A DNA stretch of 64,000 nucleotides from Sphingobium ummariense RL-3 (GCF_000447205.1 NZ_AUWY01000120.1:124001-188000); one strand, 5' to 3'. Counted from the stretch's first letter, positions 40,809 to 49,051 are shown. Numbers and translations: made by a program. Notes: generated by a model not told the origin, from the letters alone.

Positions 40809-41345
40809 ATGATCGCCGTCCTTCCCGCATTCCTCCTCCTCGCCGCCGCCAATGGCGCTCCCGCTCCGGCGCCGGCTGCCCCCGCGGCAGCCGTCACCGC
40901 CGCCGACCTGGACTATCGGAAGGACGGGACAGGTTACCTGCTGGTGCTGCATCGCGGCCAGCCTGTGGTCGCCAGCCTCAATGCCATCATCGAGAAGGAG
41001 CGCATTCCCGGCGCTCTCATTTCCGGCATCGGGGCGGTGGAGAAGGCGGAGGTCGCCTATTACGACCTCAACGCCAAGCGCTACCGCACCACCGTATTCG
41101 AGCCGTCGATGGAGGTGCTGTCGCTGAGCGGCAATCTGGGCACGCTCGACGGCAAGCCGATCGTGCACCCGCATGTCGTCCTGGGCGGGCCGGACTTCAA
41201 CGCCCATGGCGGTCATCTGCGCGAGGCGACGGTCTCGCTGATCCTGGAGATTTTCATCATCCCCACCGCAGAGCCGATCACGCGTGAGCTGAGCAAGGAT
41301 TTCCCCGAACTGCGCACGATGAAGCCGCTGCGGCCGGGCAGCTGA
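40809..41345 (+). CDS. Exported PPC/DUF296 domain protein
   Basis: A 178-residue protein with a Sec-like signal (MIAVLPAFLLLAAANGAPAPAPAAP) followed by a PPC (DUF296) domain: GYLLVLHRGQPVVASLNAIIEKERIPGALISGIGAVEKAEVAYYD, then GKPIVHPHVVLGGPDFNAHGGHLREATVS. PPC domains occur in plant AT-hook proteins and in bacterial cytoplasmic proteins, and the two His of the HPHV and GGH parts usually hold a metal. An exported version is odd; DNA binding is then unlikely. The function is unknown. ATG at 40809 is the only start giving this signal. Confidence 0.82.
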   Translation: MIAVLPAFLLLAAANGAPAPAPAAPAAAVTAADLDYRKDGTGYLLVLHRGQPVVASLNAIIEKERIPGALISGIGAVEKAEVAYYDLNAKRYRTTVFEPSMEVLSLSGNLGTLDGKPIVHPHVVLGGPDFNAHGGHLREATVSLILEIFIIPTAEPITRELSKDFPELRTMKPLRPGS

Positions 41346-41367
41346 GCGACTTCCCCGAGGGCTGCGG

Positions 41368-43278
41368 TCAGTCCTGCGCGACCGGCAGCCAGACGGCGCT
41401 GGCGGCGTCGCCGCCCCGGTGGATCGTCTCGGTCGCCTTCACATAATCCGCTGCCTTGGCCTCCATGATGGAGGGCACCCAGCTTTGCGGATTGCGGTCG
41501 TAGAGCGGGAACAGGCTCGACTGCACCTGGACCATGATCTTGTGGCCCGGCAGGAACACATGGTCGACATTGGGCAGCGACCACTGGAAGGCATAGGTCT
41601 TGCCGGGCTCCAGCGGCGCGGGGCTGGAGAAGCCGTGGACGTAGCGGCCGCGGAAGATTTCTATGCCGATGCCGAGCTGGTAGCCCGCCATGGTGGGATT
41701 GGCCGAATCCTCCTGCGGATAGACGTCGATCAGCTTGACCACGAAGTCGCTGTCGCGGCCGGTGGTCGCCGCTCGCAGGTCGACCTTGGGCGCGCCCTTG
41801 ATGTGCACCGGCTTGTCGAGCACGCCGGTCGTGTAGCTCAGCACGTCGGGACGGCCGTCGACGAAGCGCTGGTCGTGCACCAGCCAGGTGCGCCATTCCT
41901 CACCCTGCATGTGGATCGGCCGAGGCAGCATCGGCACGGGCTTCGCGGGGTCCGAAACATAGCTGTCGCTGCCCGCCTCCGGCTTCGTCCAGGACAGGCC
42001 GAAATTGGCGCCCAGATAGAGCGGGGTATAGTTGCCCGCCGGCCATTGCTGCGAAACCTCCCAGCGGTCCTCGCCGGTCGCATAGGTCAGCACCGGCGGC
42101 GTGGCGCATTGGGGCGGATTGGTCTTGAGGTGACAGTCGAGAAACGGCTTCATGTAGCGCGTGCGGAACTGGAGGCCGGTGTCGCCCTCCCAGGTCAGTG
42201 GTCCCAGCGCGCGCGCTTCGTAATTGACCTGGGAATGGCGCCACGGGCCGATGACCAGGCTGACCATGTCATTGGCCGTGTCCTGCTTTTCCAACGCCTG
42301 GTAGACCGCCGGGGCACCGTAGCTGTCCTCCTGGTCCCACTGGCCGACGACCAGCATGGTAGGGACGGTCAGCTTGCGCTCGGCCAGCAGCTTGTCGACC
42401 GCCTGGCCCTGCCACCAGGCGTCATAGCTGGGATGCTCCAGCAGCTTGCGCACCACGGGAAGGTCGAACAGCCCGTAGGTCCGGGCATAGTCCGCGGCCG
42501 ATCCGGCCTCCAGATAGGCGGTATATTCGTCGCCGGTGCCCTTGGGCACCGAGCCGCCCCCCTTCTTCGCCGTCTGGCCGAGATCATAGTCGAAGCCGAA
42601 GGTGCGGAAGGCGCCGTTGTGGAACCAGTCGTCGCCCATCCAGCCGTCAACCATGGGGCTTTGCGGCACGGCCGCCTTGAGTGCCGGATGCGGATCGACC
42701 AGCGCCATCAGCGAGGTGAAGCCGAGATAGGAGGAGCCGGTGATGCCGACCTTCCCGTTGCTCTCCTTCACATTCTTCACCAGCCAGTCGATCGTGTCAT
42801 AGGCGTCGGTGGCGTGATCGACCTTGGTCGGGTTCAGCGGGCCGCGCAGGGGGCGGTTCATGACATAGTCGCCCTCCGACCCGTCGAGCCCCCGGACGTC
42901 CTGATAGACGCGGATATAGCCGTCATTGACGAACTCCGCGTCCATCACGGGCAGGATTTCCTCGATCCGCTGGCTGCGATTGCGGCTGGTTGCCTTGTCG
43001 GCATTGTAGGGGGTGCGACTGAGCAGGACCGGCGCGTCCTTGGTGCCCTTGCGGAAGACGATGACGGTGAAGAGCTTCTTGCCGTCGCGCATCGGGATCA
43101 TCACCGTGCGGCGGACGAAATCGGCCTGGGGACGGACCCAGTCATATTCCTTCACCTGCTCGTTCATCATCGTATCGGTAGGCCCGGATCCGGCGTTCTG
43201 GGCGGCGAGATGCGGGGCGGAGAGAGCAAGCGGTGCGAGGGCGAGCGCAGTCGCGACGGTCCGAAGAGTTTTTGTCAT
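41368..43278 (-). CDS. CocE/NonD family hydrolase (X-Pro dipeptidyl-peptidase type)
   Basis: A 636-residue secreted serine hydrolase. The signal peptide is MTKTLRTVATALALAPLALSAPHLAAQ. The alpha/beta-hydrolase domain has the nucleophile elbow GITGSSYLGFTSLMA (Ser in GxSYxG); a cap and a C-terminal jelly-roll (from about residue 430) complete the CocE/glutaryl-7-ACA acylase architecture. Such enzymes split esters, amides or X-Pro peptides; the substrate is unknown. ATG at 43278 is chosen as the start of the signal peptide. It is divergent from the region holding a candidate small RNA and the Crp/Fnr gene. Confidence 0.92.
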   Translation of the reverse strand: MTKTLRTVATALALAPLALSAPHLAAQNAGSGPTDTMMNEQVKEYDWVRPQADFVRRTVMIPMRDGKKLFTVIVFRKGTKDAPVLLSRTPYNADKATSRNRSQRIEEILPVMDAEFVNDGYIRVYQDVRGLDGSEGDYVMNRPLRGPLNPTKVDHATDAYDTIDWLVKNVKESNGKVGITGSSYLGFTSLMALVDPHPALKAAVPQSPMVDGWMGDDWFHNGAFRTFGFDYDLGQTAKKGGGSVPKGTGDEYTAYLEAGSAADYARTYGLFDLPVVRKLLEHPSYDAWWQGQAVDKLLAERKLTVPTMLVVGQWDQEDSYGAPAVYQALEKQDTANDMVSLVIGPWRHSQVNYEARALGPLTWEGDTGLQFRTRYMKPFLDCHLKTNPPQCATPPVLTYATGEDRWEVSQQWPAGNYTPLYLGANFGLSWTKPEAGSDSYVSDPAKPVPMLPRPIHMQGEEWRTWLVHDQRFVDGRPDVLSYTTGVLDKPVHIKGAPKVDLRAATTGRDSDFVVKLIDVYPQEDSANPTMAGYQLGIGIEIFRGRYVHGFSSPAPLEPGKTYAFQWSLPNVDHVFLPGHKIMVQVQSSLFPLYDRNPQSWVPSIMEAKAADYVKATETIHRGGDAASAVWLPVAQD

Positions 43279-43325
43279 GCCGCATCGGTGGCGTCTGCGC
43301 ACCGGGTGGTCAAGCATGATGTCGG

Positions 43326-43421
43326 GGAAGGGGGACCACGCAGTGGTGATCGCCCCTCTCGATAGGGGGACACCCCTCCGTCAGACGCGCCGCGCCTGCC
43401 ACCTCCCCTTCCAGGGGAGGA
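43326..43421. repeat. Dispersed intergenic repeat (CCTCCCC/GGGGAGG hairpin type)
   Basis: Upstream of the hydrolase gene lies a repeat-like segment with the hairpins CCCCTCTCGATAGGGG (43354-43369) and CCTCCCC-TTCCA-GGGGAGG (43402-43420), separated by a GC-rich link. I recognise this type from other sphingomonad intergenic regions, but no second full copy is in this window; 10095-10164 holds a related-looking hairpin. Confidence 0.5.
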
Positions 43422-43493
43422 TGAAAACTGACTATCCGTTCCCCACGCAAAGCGACCATTGCTGCCGTGATCCGCAGGCACGCGATAGGGTAT

Positions 43494-43526
43494 AAAAATA
43501 GCCCGGAGGCCGAAACCTCCGGGCTA
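43494..43526 (-). terminator. Rho-independent terminator
   Basis: A perfect 11-base stem, TAGCCCGGAGG (43499-43509) with CCTCCGGGCTA (43516-43526), around a six-base loop. On the minus strand it is followed by five U residues (AAAAA at 43494-43498 on the plus strand). There is no T-tract on the plus side, so it terminates leftward transcription only. Confidence 0.85.
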
Positions 43527-43566
43527 AGGAAGAGGTCACTCCTTGCGGAGTGCCTTCGGGTCGCAG
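43494..43566 (-). ncRNA. Candidate small RNA (about 73 nt) with terminator
   Basis: On the minus strand a strong Rho-independent terminator ends at 43494, yet no protein gene precedes it: both flanking genes point away. Reading leftwards from about 43566, the RNA would hold a CACTCC-GCAA-GGAGTG hairpin (43552-43537) and two GCACTCC copies (43572-43566 and 43553-43547) that are complementary to Shine-Dalgarno-like GGAGT. A TGTGA-N6-TCACA site is centred about 41 bases upstream of the proposed start, the class II activator position. The start site is inferred from that spacing; the -10 region (CTAGAG) is weak. Confidence 0.5.
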
Positions 43567-43598
43567 GAGTGCTCTAGGGGAATTGTTGCGGCTCTGCC

Positions 43599-43614
43599 TG
43601 TGATCAAGATCACA
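43599..43614. promoter_or_regulatory. Crp/Fnr-type operator
   Basis: TGTGATCAAGATCACA is a perfect 16-base palindrome. It fits the Crp consensus TGTGA-N6-TCACA exactly and the Fnr-type TGAT-N4-ATCA core. It lies 75 bases before the start of a Crp/Fnr family gene, so autoregulation is likely, and it also sits at an activating distance from the candidate small RNA on the other strand. Confidence 0.8.
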
Positions 43615-43688
43615 TATTTCAGCAGAATCATGCTCCCCTAGCTGTTTCTTCCGCCACAGGCTGGCTATGCGGAAGGAGAGGGGCGATC

Positions 43689-44366
43689 ATGTCCGTCGGG
43701 GAGCCGGGGATTTTGGACAGCGAGGAACAGATCGAAGCGATTGCGACGGTCTTCCGGTGTGACCGGACGTCCGCGCAATCGCTTCGCCGCGTCCTCATTC
43801 CCCAGCGTGTAAGCGCCAAACAGATATTGGCGCATCAGGGGGAGCCCTCGCATCATTGCTGGATCGTCATTGACGGCTGTGTGGTGGTGCAGACCTTCGG
43901 CGTTGACGGCCAGCGCCAGCAACTGGCGCGCCATGGCCCGGGCGAATTCTTCGGCGCCTATCCCGCGCCCACAGAGCATCGGGCCGAGATCGAGGCTCTG
44001 GTCGACAGCCAGTTCCTGCGCGCCGAGGCGCAGACGCTCGCCGCGCTGGTGGCGACCGATGCCCAGATCGGCGCCGGCATGGCGGGACTGCTGGCGCGCC
44101 AGCTCGACCGGGCGCTGGACCGGATGGCGACTCGCTCCACCTACAGCGCGGCGGGGCGGGTCTATTCGGAACTGCTCGCGCTGGCGGACGGGCGCGATCA
44201 TATCATGCCAGCGCCGCGAATCACGACCCTGGCCCTCAGCGCGAACACGACGCGGGAAACGGCGTCGCGCGCGGTGGCGGTGCTGATCCGGCGGGGAATT
44301 GTCGAACGAGAGGACGGCAGGCTGGTCATCCACGCGCCGCGCATGCTGCGTGACATGATCGTGTAG
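43689..44366 (+). CDS. Crp/Fnr family transcriptional regulator
   Basis: A 225-residue regulator. The cNMP-binding-type beta-roll (about 30-115, AKQILAHQGEPSHHCWIVIDGCVVV, then RHGPGEFFGAYPA) is followed by the dimer helix and a winged helix-turn-helix (about 150-220, TTLALSANTTRETASRAVAVLIRRGIVERE). The N-terminal cysteine cluster that would bind an iron-sulfur cluster in Fnr is missing, so it is more likely to sense a small ligand or redox state in another way. The ATG at 43689 has a GGAAGGAG ribosome-binding site. A Crp/Fnr site lies just upstream. Confidence 0.9.
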   Translation: MSVGEPGILDSEEQIEAIATVFRCDRTSAQSLRRVLIPQRVSAKQILAHQGEPSHHCWIVIDGCVVVQTFGVDGQRQQLARHGPGEFFGAYPAPTEHRAEIEALVDSQFLRAEAQTLAALVATDAQIGAGMAGLLARQLDRALDRMATRSTYSAAGRVYSELLALADGRDHIMPAPRITTLALSANTTRETASRAVAVLIRRGIVEREDGRLVIHAPRMLRDMIV

Positions 44367-44370
44367 AGGA

Positions 44371-45846
44371 TCAGTCCGCCCCGCCCGTCGGATAATAATG
44401 GCCCACAGGATATTCGCCATAGGCGGTCATGACGTCGCCCGCCATTTCGAAGCGGAACTGCGGCGCACGGATTTCCATCGCTGCCGCTTCGGGCCAGGGC
44501 GCGCAGACGCTGCCGGCCGGTGCGGCGCGGGCGAGCAGCACAGCCATACCGTCGTCCGCATCGATCCGGTCGGCAGGAGCGGAGGTGCGATATTCCAGCG
44601 CCAGCCCGCTGGCGGGCGCTGCCTGAAGGAAGCGGTCGGCGAGGAGCATCGCCGTCCCAAGGTCGTCGAGGGCTATCAGGAAAACGCCGCTTGCCGACTG
44701 CTGCACTGGCGGAGTGGAGTCGGTAACGGCAGGAAATGGTGCAACCGATGCGAGTATGGCCCGACTGACTGCGGTCGGGAGCGGTCGCCCGGTCCGCGGA
44801 GCCGACTGGTCCAGGGTTACGGTGTGAACCGGCATGCCCCGGTCCCGCCAGCGGCTTTCCGACGGGCTGGGAGCATCGGACCCGCGGCCCACATGCAGGG
44901 CCATGGCCTGCGTCTCCAGGGCCTTGGCGCGGCGCAGGGCCAGGCCCATGGCGATCTCCGCCCCTTTGGCCACTGCGGCATCCGACAGGTCGGTCTCGCT
45001 ATGTGGGGCCTCGACGCTCGCGGCCAGTTCCACCAGGCGGTTGAAGCGTTGCATCCATTGACCGCCGAACGCTCCGACCGAAAGCGAACGGAAAACGTCG
45101 GGAGTTGTCGGCAGGACGACGTGCAGTTCCACCCCACGTTCGACCGCCAGTTCCGCGATCAGGATGTCCGCGCCGGCCGCAAGGGCGCCGAAGACCGCCC
45201 CCGGCCGGATCGCGTCCAGCGCATCGCCGATCTGTCGCCGCGCCTGCGCCTCGTCCTCCGGCAGGCCGATGATGCCACTGAAATACAGGCTGGGGGGCGG
45301 GCGCAGATGGTCGAAAAGGGTCGGCGGCAGCCCGGTCCGCGTCAGGATCTGGCGGAGCTGACGCAGCGTCGCCGCATGATCCTCCCATGCCTCGGGCGCC
45401 ACGGCCATCGCCCGCTCCAGCGCGGCGCGGCTCGCTGCCTCGTCACCCAGCAGCAGATGCGCCTCGGCGGCGGTGGCGGCGAGCCAGTAGCGCGTTTCGG
45501 CTTCATGATCGCCGCTGTCGAGCAGCGTCAACACCCGGCGCGCCAGCAGACGGGCTTGGTCGGGCCGATCGTTCAGAAAGGCGAGGGTCGCCGCGTTGAT
45601 GAGCGGATAGGTGGCACGCCGCCCTCTCGCAGCCTCGAGATAGGCGCCTTCCGCTTCCTCCAGCAGTATACTGCGTTCGGCGGGCGCGCCGCTTAGCGCG
45701 CGATCCTTCAGCAGCCTGCCCTTGAGGCTCAGCGCTTCGGGATCGTCGGACAGCAGTAGCCCCGACCCGCTGAACATGCGCCAGGCCCGGTTGGTATCCC
45801 CGGCACGCGCGATCCCGCGAATCTGCGCCAAGCCCGAAACGATCAT
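44371..45846 (-). CDS. TPR protein with SLOG-like nucleotide-sensing domain
   Basis: A 491-residue protein. Residues about 1-180 are helical repeats of the TRAFs-binding/TPR type. Residues about 186-275 look like a SLOG Rossmannoid domain: SLYFSGIIGLPEDE, then AAGADILIAELAVERGVELHVVLP and LSVGAFGGQWMQRFNRLVELA. This follows the pattern seen beside cyclases and TIR proteins, in which the glycine loop and the GAD...E...G segment bind a nucleotide. The last 200 residues are unassigned (beta-rich, ending FEMAGDVMTAYGEYPVGHYYP). It is the third gene of an operon with a TIR protein, so it may sense the nucleotide signal the TIR protein makes. Confidence 0.65.
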   Translation of the reverse strand: MIVSGLAQIRGIARAGDTNRAWRMFSGSGLLLSDDPEALSLKGRLLKDRALSGAPAERSILLEEAEGAYLEAARGRRATYPLINAATLAFLNDRPDQARLLARRVLTLLDSGDHEAETRYWLAATAAEAHLLLGDEAASRAALERAMAVAPEAWEDHAATLRQLRQILTRTGLPPTLFDHLRPPPSLYFSGIIGLPEDEAQARRQIGDALDAIRPGAVFGALAAGADILIAELAVERGVELHVVLPTTPDVFRSLSVGAFGGQWMQRFNRLVELAASVEAPHSETDLSDAAVAKGAEIAMGLALRRAKALETQAMALHVGRGSDAPSPSESRWRDRGMPVHTVTLDQSAPRTGRPLPTAVSRAILASVAPFPAVTDSTPPVQQSASGVFLIALDDLGTAMLLADRFLQAAPASGLALEYRTSAPADRIDADDGMAVLLARAAPAGSVCAPWPEAAAMEIRAPQFRFEMAGDVMTAYGEYPVGHYYPTGGAD

Positions 45847-45861
45847 GCCGCCATTGCTCGC

Positions 45862-46341
45862 TCAGTCGTCCTTGGGCGGCGGATTCTTGATGTCCGGGTC
45901 GATCGACAGAGCGGTCCACTGCGGCTCGCCGGAGGGCGAAAGCTGCAGCAGGTCGACATTGACGTTGAACGCGTGCCGCGTGCCATATTTGCCGCCCTTG
46001 TTGAAGCGTGCGCGGAAGCGGGCGATCTTGTAGCGATCCAGCTTCTCGTCATAGCCATCATATTCCAGCCCGCCGTAAAAGGAAGCGAGTGGCTGCTTGG
46101 TCGTGATGCCATCGATGTCCTTGGAGAAATAGAGCTGGTCGCCCTTCAGAACGATTTCCACGATGGAATCCTTCTTGATGGCGATGTAGTCGCGGCCGGG
46201 CACGTCGGGCTGTTCGAAGCGCAGCACGATCCGGTCGTTCTGAGCCTTCAGGGTGACGTGGAAGCGGATCGGCTTGTCATCCGCGACGCCCAGCGGGAAC
46301 TGCGGGGCCAGCCCGCAATGCTGATAGTTCAGTGTCGACAT
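45862..46341 (-). CDS. Small conserved protein between TIR and SLOG genes (function unknown)
   Basis: A 159-residue soluble, beta-rich protein starting STLNYQHCGLAPQFPLGVADDKPIRFHVTLKAQNDRIVLRFEQPD. I recall relatives being found next to TIR and TRAFs-binding proteins, and some databases naming them nucleotide synthetase, but I cannot verify this and see no catalytic motif. ATG at 46341 is preferred because an AAGGGAG ribosome-binding site lies five bases before it; a GTG at 46347 is the alternative. It lies two bases after the TIR gene and 15 bases before the SLOG-like gene, so the three are one operon. Confidence 0.7.
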   Translation of the reverse strand: MSTLNYQHCGLAPQFPLGVADDKPIRFHVTLKAQNDRIVLRFEQPDVPGRDYIAIKKDSIVEIVLKGDQLYFSKDIDGITTKQPLASFYGGLEYDGYDEKLDRYKIARFRARFNKGGKYGTRHAFNVNVDLLQLSPSGEPQWTALSIDPDIKNPPPKDD

Positions 46342-46343
46342 GG

Positions 46344-47939
46344 TCACTCCCTTCGATTAGCCAGCGGCCTGGTCAGCTTGCGCTGCCAGACACGCCAGTC
46401 GTTGTTGTCCGGATCGGATGCGACCAGCCGGTCCACATCCTCCCGTGCCTCCGCCCGCAGCATCTCCGCCCGCTGCGTCTCGCCCAGCGCGTGAAGAAGC
46501 TTCGACATCGAATAGCGGGCAAGCATCCAGTCCTGCAGATAGCCCGCATTCTTCGGGTCGTCCTTGAGCAGCGACTGGAGGATTTCCCCCTGCCGCTTGC
46601 GTTGCTGAAGAGCGGCGGCATCTTCGCCCTGCAGCCGCAGCGCGTCGGCCATCCACGCGTGGCGGTTGGCGAGGTCGGCGGCGATGTCAGGATCGCCGGG
46701 GGCCATGCGATGGACGCGCTCCATGGTCGCCAGCGCGGCGCTGCAGTCCTTCAGCGCCTGCGCGCCCGCATTCCGGGTCACCGCGATGGTGCAGATATTG
46801 CCCTGCGCATAGCCCAGTTCCCGCCAATAGGCGCGGTTGCCCGGCTCCTGCCTGACGAGTTGCTGCGCGAGCGACTGATAGGAACGGAAACGCGGCAGCG
46901 CGGCGTCATACCGGTTCCGCATGAAGTCGACATAGCCCAGCCAGAACTCGCTTTGCGCATGGGCGAACAGCCGCTTGGGATCGTCGGGGTCGGCGGCCCG
47001 CAGCGCAGCCGTCACGCGATAGGCCTCCGCGAACTGCGCCAGGGCGCCGGCCGCGTCGCCGCGCTTGAAATCGTCCGCACCCATTGCCTGCAGGATGCGT
47101 GCGCGCCGCTCCAGCGAATCGGCGGGCAGGGCGGACAGGTCCGGCTGCTCCGCATAATAGCCCAGCGCCCGCTTGTTCACGGTCTGAAGAACGTCGAGCC
47201 GGCCCACCCCCTCCAGTTTCTCCCGCAGGTCGGTGAGCATGAATTCGATCAGTCCTTCGGCCTGCTGGCGCTGCTTTTCCGCCTCGCTCCGCGCACGCGC
47301 CACGAAGACCAGCATCAGCGCCATGAATAGGGCAAGAAGGACCAGCAAAAACGTGACGCCGATCACGCGCCGCAACTGTCTTTGCGCATCCCGCTGGATG
47401 ATCTGGTCCAGCGCGACGCCGGTCAGCCCGGCGACGATCTTCAGCCGCGCGAGCTTCGCGCCGTCCCGGTCGGGATGGAAATCGGCAGCGATCGGCTCCT
47501 GCTCGACGCCGTCGGGGTCGCGCGCCAGCAATGCCGGGGGGAAGCTATCGGCAGGCTCGCCCTGGATCAGCGCGGCGATGACGGGACGATCGGGATGAAG
47601 CTCCCGGAACAGCGCGATTTCGGCATCGACCCATCGCGATGCCTTGGCCGCGGGCGAGCAGAGTACGAGCAGCGCGTCGGACTGCGACAGCGCCAGGCGG
47701 ACTTCCCGGTCAAGGCTGGAGGCGGCGGGAAGCTCGGCCCGGTCGCGAAAGATCGGCGCGAGCCGCCGCGGTACCGGGCCACGCGGAGAAGGTGAACCGG
47801 CAAGGCGGGAAGGCAGGCGATAGGTTTCGAGCCAGCGATGGAGGCGGGCGGCGAAACGCTCATCGGCATGGCTGTAGCTGAGGAAGGCCCGGTACCGGCG
47901 ACGGTCCGCGGCGTCATCGCCGATGCTGCTCCCCGTCAT
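46344..47939 (-). CDS. Membrane TIR-domain TPR protein
   Basis: A 531-residue protein. The TIR domain (about 16-150) has box 1 YRAFLSYSHADERF and the segment LVLCSPAAKASRWVDAEI, with Glu107 in the place of the catalytic glutamate of TIR NAD hydrolases. One membrane helix (about 192-214, IGVTFLLVLLALFMALMLVFV) follows, then a coiled coil and TPR-like repeats (about 270-531). The TIR part is predicted on the cytoplasmic side. TIR enzymes can cleave NAD or make cyclic ADP-ribose signals. ATG at 47939 is used; GTG at 47948 is the alternative. It is the first gene of the operon. Confidence 0.85.
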   Translation of the reverse strand: MTGSSIGDDAADRRRYRAFLSYSHADERFAARLHRWLETYRLPSRLAGSPSPRGPVPRRLAPIFRDRAELPAASSLDREVRLALSQSDALLVLCSPAAKASRWVDAEIALFRELHPDRPVIAALIQGEPADSFPPALLARDPDGVEQEPIAADFHPDRDGAKLARLKIVAGLTGVALDQIIQRDAQRQLRRVIGVTFLLVLLALFMALMLVFVARARSEAEKQRQQAEGLIEFMLTDLREKLEGVGRLDVLQTVNKRALGYYAEQPDLSALPADSLERRARILQAMGADDFKRGDAAGALAQFAEAYRVTAALRAADPDDPKRLFAHAQSEFWLGYVDFMRNRYDAALPRFRSYQSLAQQLVRQEPGNRAYWRELGYAQGNICTIAVTRNAGAQALKDCSAALATMERVHRMAPGDPDIAADLANRHAWMADALRLQGEDAAALQQRKRQGEILQSLLKDDPKNAGYLQDWMLARYSMSKLLHALGETQRAEMLRAEAREDVDRLVASDPDNNDWRVWQRKLTRPLANRRE

Positions 47940-48062
47940 GCCGGCCACACCGTCACTGGATCATGCCCCCAATTCCCCGCTGCGATGGATGCACCTTTCG
48001 ACGCGCCAAGGCGAGGGGAATCATGGAAGCGGGCGCGGAAAGGGTGGCGGAACCGCCTCTGG

Positions 48063-48959
48063 TCAGCCGCCGGCGCGGGGGTGGGCGTGCCGATAGACGT
48101 CCAGCAGATGCGCGGCGTCCACCTGGGTATAGACCTGGGTCGAGGACAGGCTGGCATGGCCGAGCAATTCCTGCAGCGAACGCAGGTCGGCGCCGCGCCC
48201 CAGCAGGTGCGTCGCGAAGCTGTGGCGCAGCGCATGGGGTGTCGTGCGCTCCGACAGGCCGAGCCGTCCACGCGCGCCCTGGACGGCGCGGCGGACCAGC
48301 GCGGGGGAGAGCGGCCCGCCCCGTGCGCCGCGGAACAGAGCGTCCTCCCTTCCCATGGGAAAGGGACAGAGTGCGACATAACGATCGATCGCGTCGCGCA
48401 CCTGGGGCAGCAGCGGCACGATGCGCGTCTTGTTGCGCTTTCCGGTCACGCGCAGCGTCTCGCCCAGCGGGAGCACCGCGCCGGTCAGCCCCATCGCTTC
48501 GCCGATGCGCAGCCCGGCGCCATAGAGCAGCAGCAGCACGGCCCAATCGCGCGCGCCGATCCAGGGCTCTCGCGCCGTCTCGGCAATGTCGCCGGCGAGC
48601 GCCACCGCCTCGTCGGGGGAGATAGGGCGAGGCAGGCCTCGCTTGACCCGCGGGCCCTTCAACTGCGGCAGCCGCCCATCCTCGCCGCCGACGAACTTCA
48701 GGAAGCCCCGCACGGCCGATAGCTCCCGGGCGGCCGAGACATTGCCGATCCCGTCCAGCCGCCGGTGAGTGAGAAAAGCACGCAGGTCCGCCTGGCCAAG
48801 CGTGGCCAGTGTCGCCGCGCTCACTGCCTCGCCCCGATGTTCTGTCAGAAAGGCCGCCAGCCGCTCCGCCGTCGCCACATAAGCGCGCACCGTGTGCGTC
48901 GACCGTCGTCGGTCGAGCGCCAGATGTCGGCGCCAGCTTTCGATGATGTCAGCGGCCAT
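48063..48959 (-). CDS. xerC: Tyrosine recombinase XerC
   Basis: A 298-residue tyrosine recombinase. The N-terminal SAM-like domain (about 5-90) precedes the catalytic domain with Arg in YGAGLRIGEAMGL, HALRHSFATHLLGRGADLRSLQELLGHASLSSTQVYTQV (His-x-x-Arg, His, and nucleophile Tyr in QVYTQ). XerC with XerD resolves chromosome dimers at dif. Normal length and all catalytic residues suggest the housekeeping enzyme rather than a phage integrase. It lies upstream, on the same strand, of the TIR operon, with a 123-base gap. Confidence 0.9.
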   Translation of the reverse strand: MAADIIESWRRHLALDRRRSTHTVRAYVATAERLAAFLTEHRGEAVSAATLATLGQADLRAFLTHRRLDGIGNVSAARELSAVRGFLKFVGGEDGRLPQLKGPRVKRGLPRPISPDEAVALAGDIAETAREPWIGARDWAVLLLLYGAGLRIGEAMGLTGAVLPLGETLRVTGKRNKTRIVPLLPQVRDAIDRYVALCPFPMGREDALFRGARGGPLSPALVRRAVQGARGRLGLSERTTPHALRHSFATHLLGRGADLRSLQELLGHASLSSTQVYTQVDAAHLLDVYRHAHPRAGG

Positions 48960-49051
48960 GGCCCCCTTTTAGGGGAACGGCCAGCGGTTGGGAATGCGTG
49001 CTCTCCCCAATCGCCCTTGAATTTCCTCCCCGAATGGGCACATGGACCCCT

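Noticed and set aside
43494-43526. The hairpin as a plus-strand terminator
   Set aside because: There is no T-tract on the plus side; the A-tract lies before it, so it works on the minus strand only.
48063-48959. The tyrosine recombinase as an integrase of a genomic island carrying the TIR genes
   Set aside because: It has the normal XerC length and motifs, and I see no tRNA gene, attachment-site repeats or shift in base composition at the borders.
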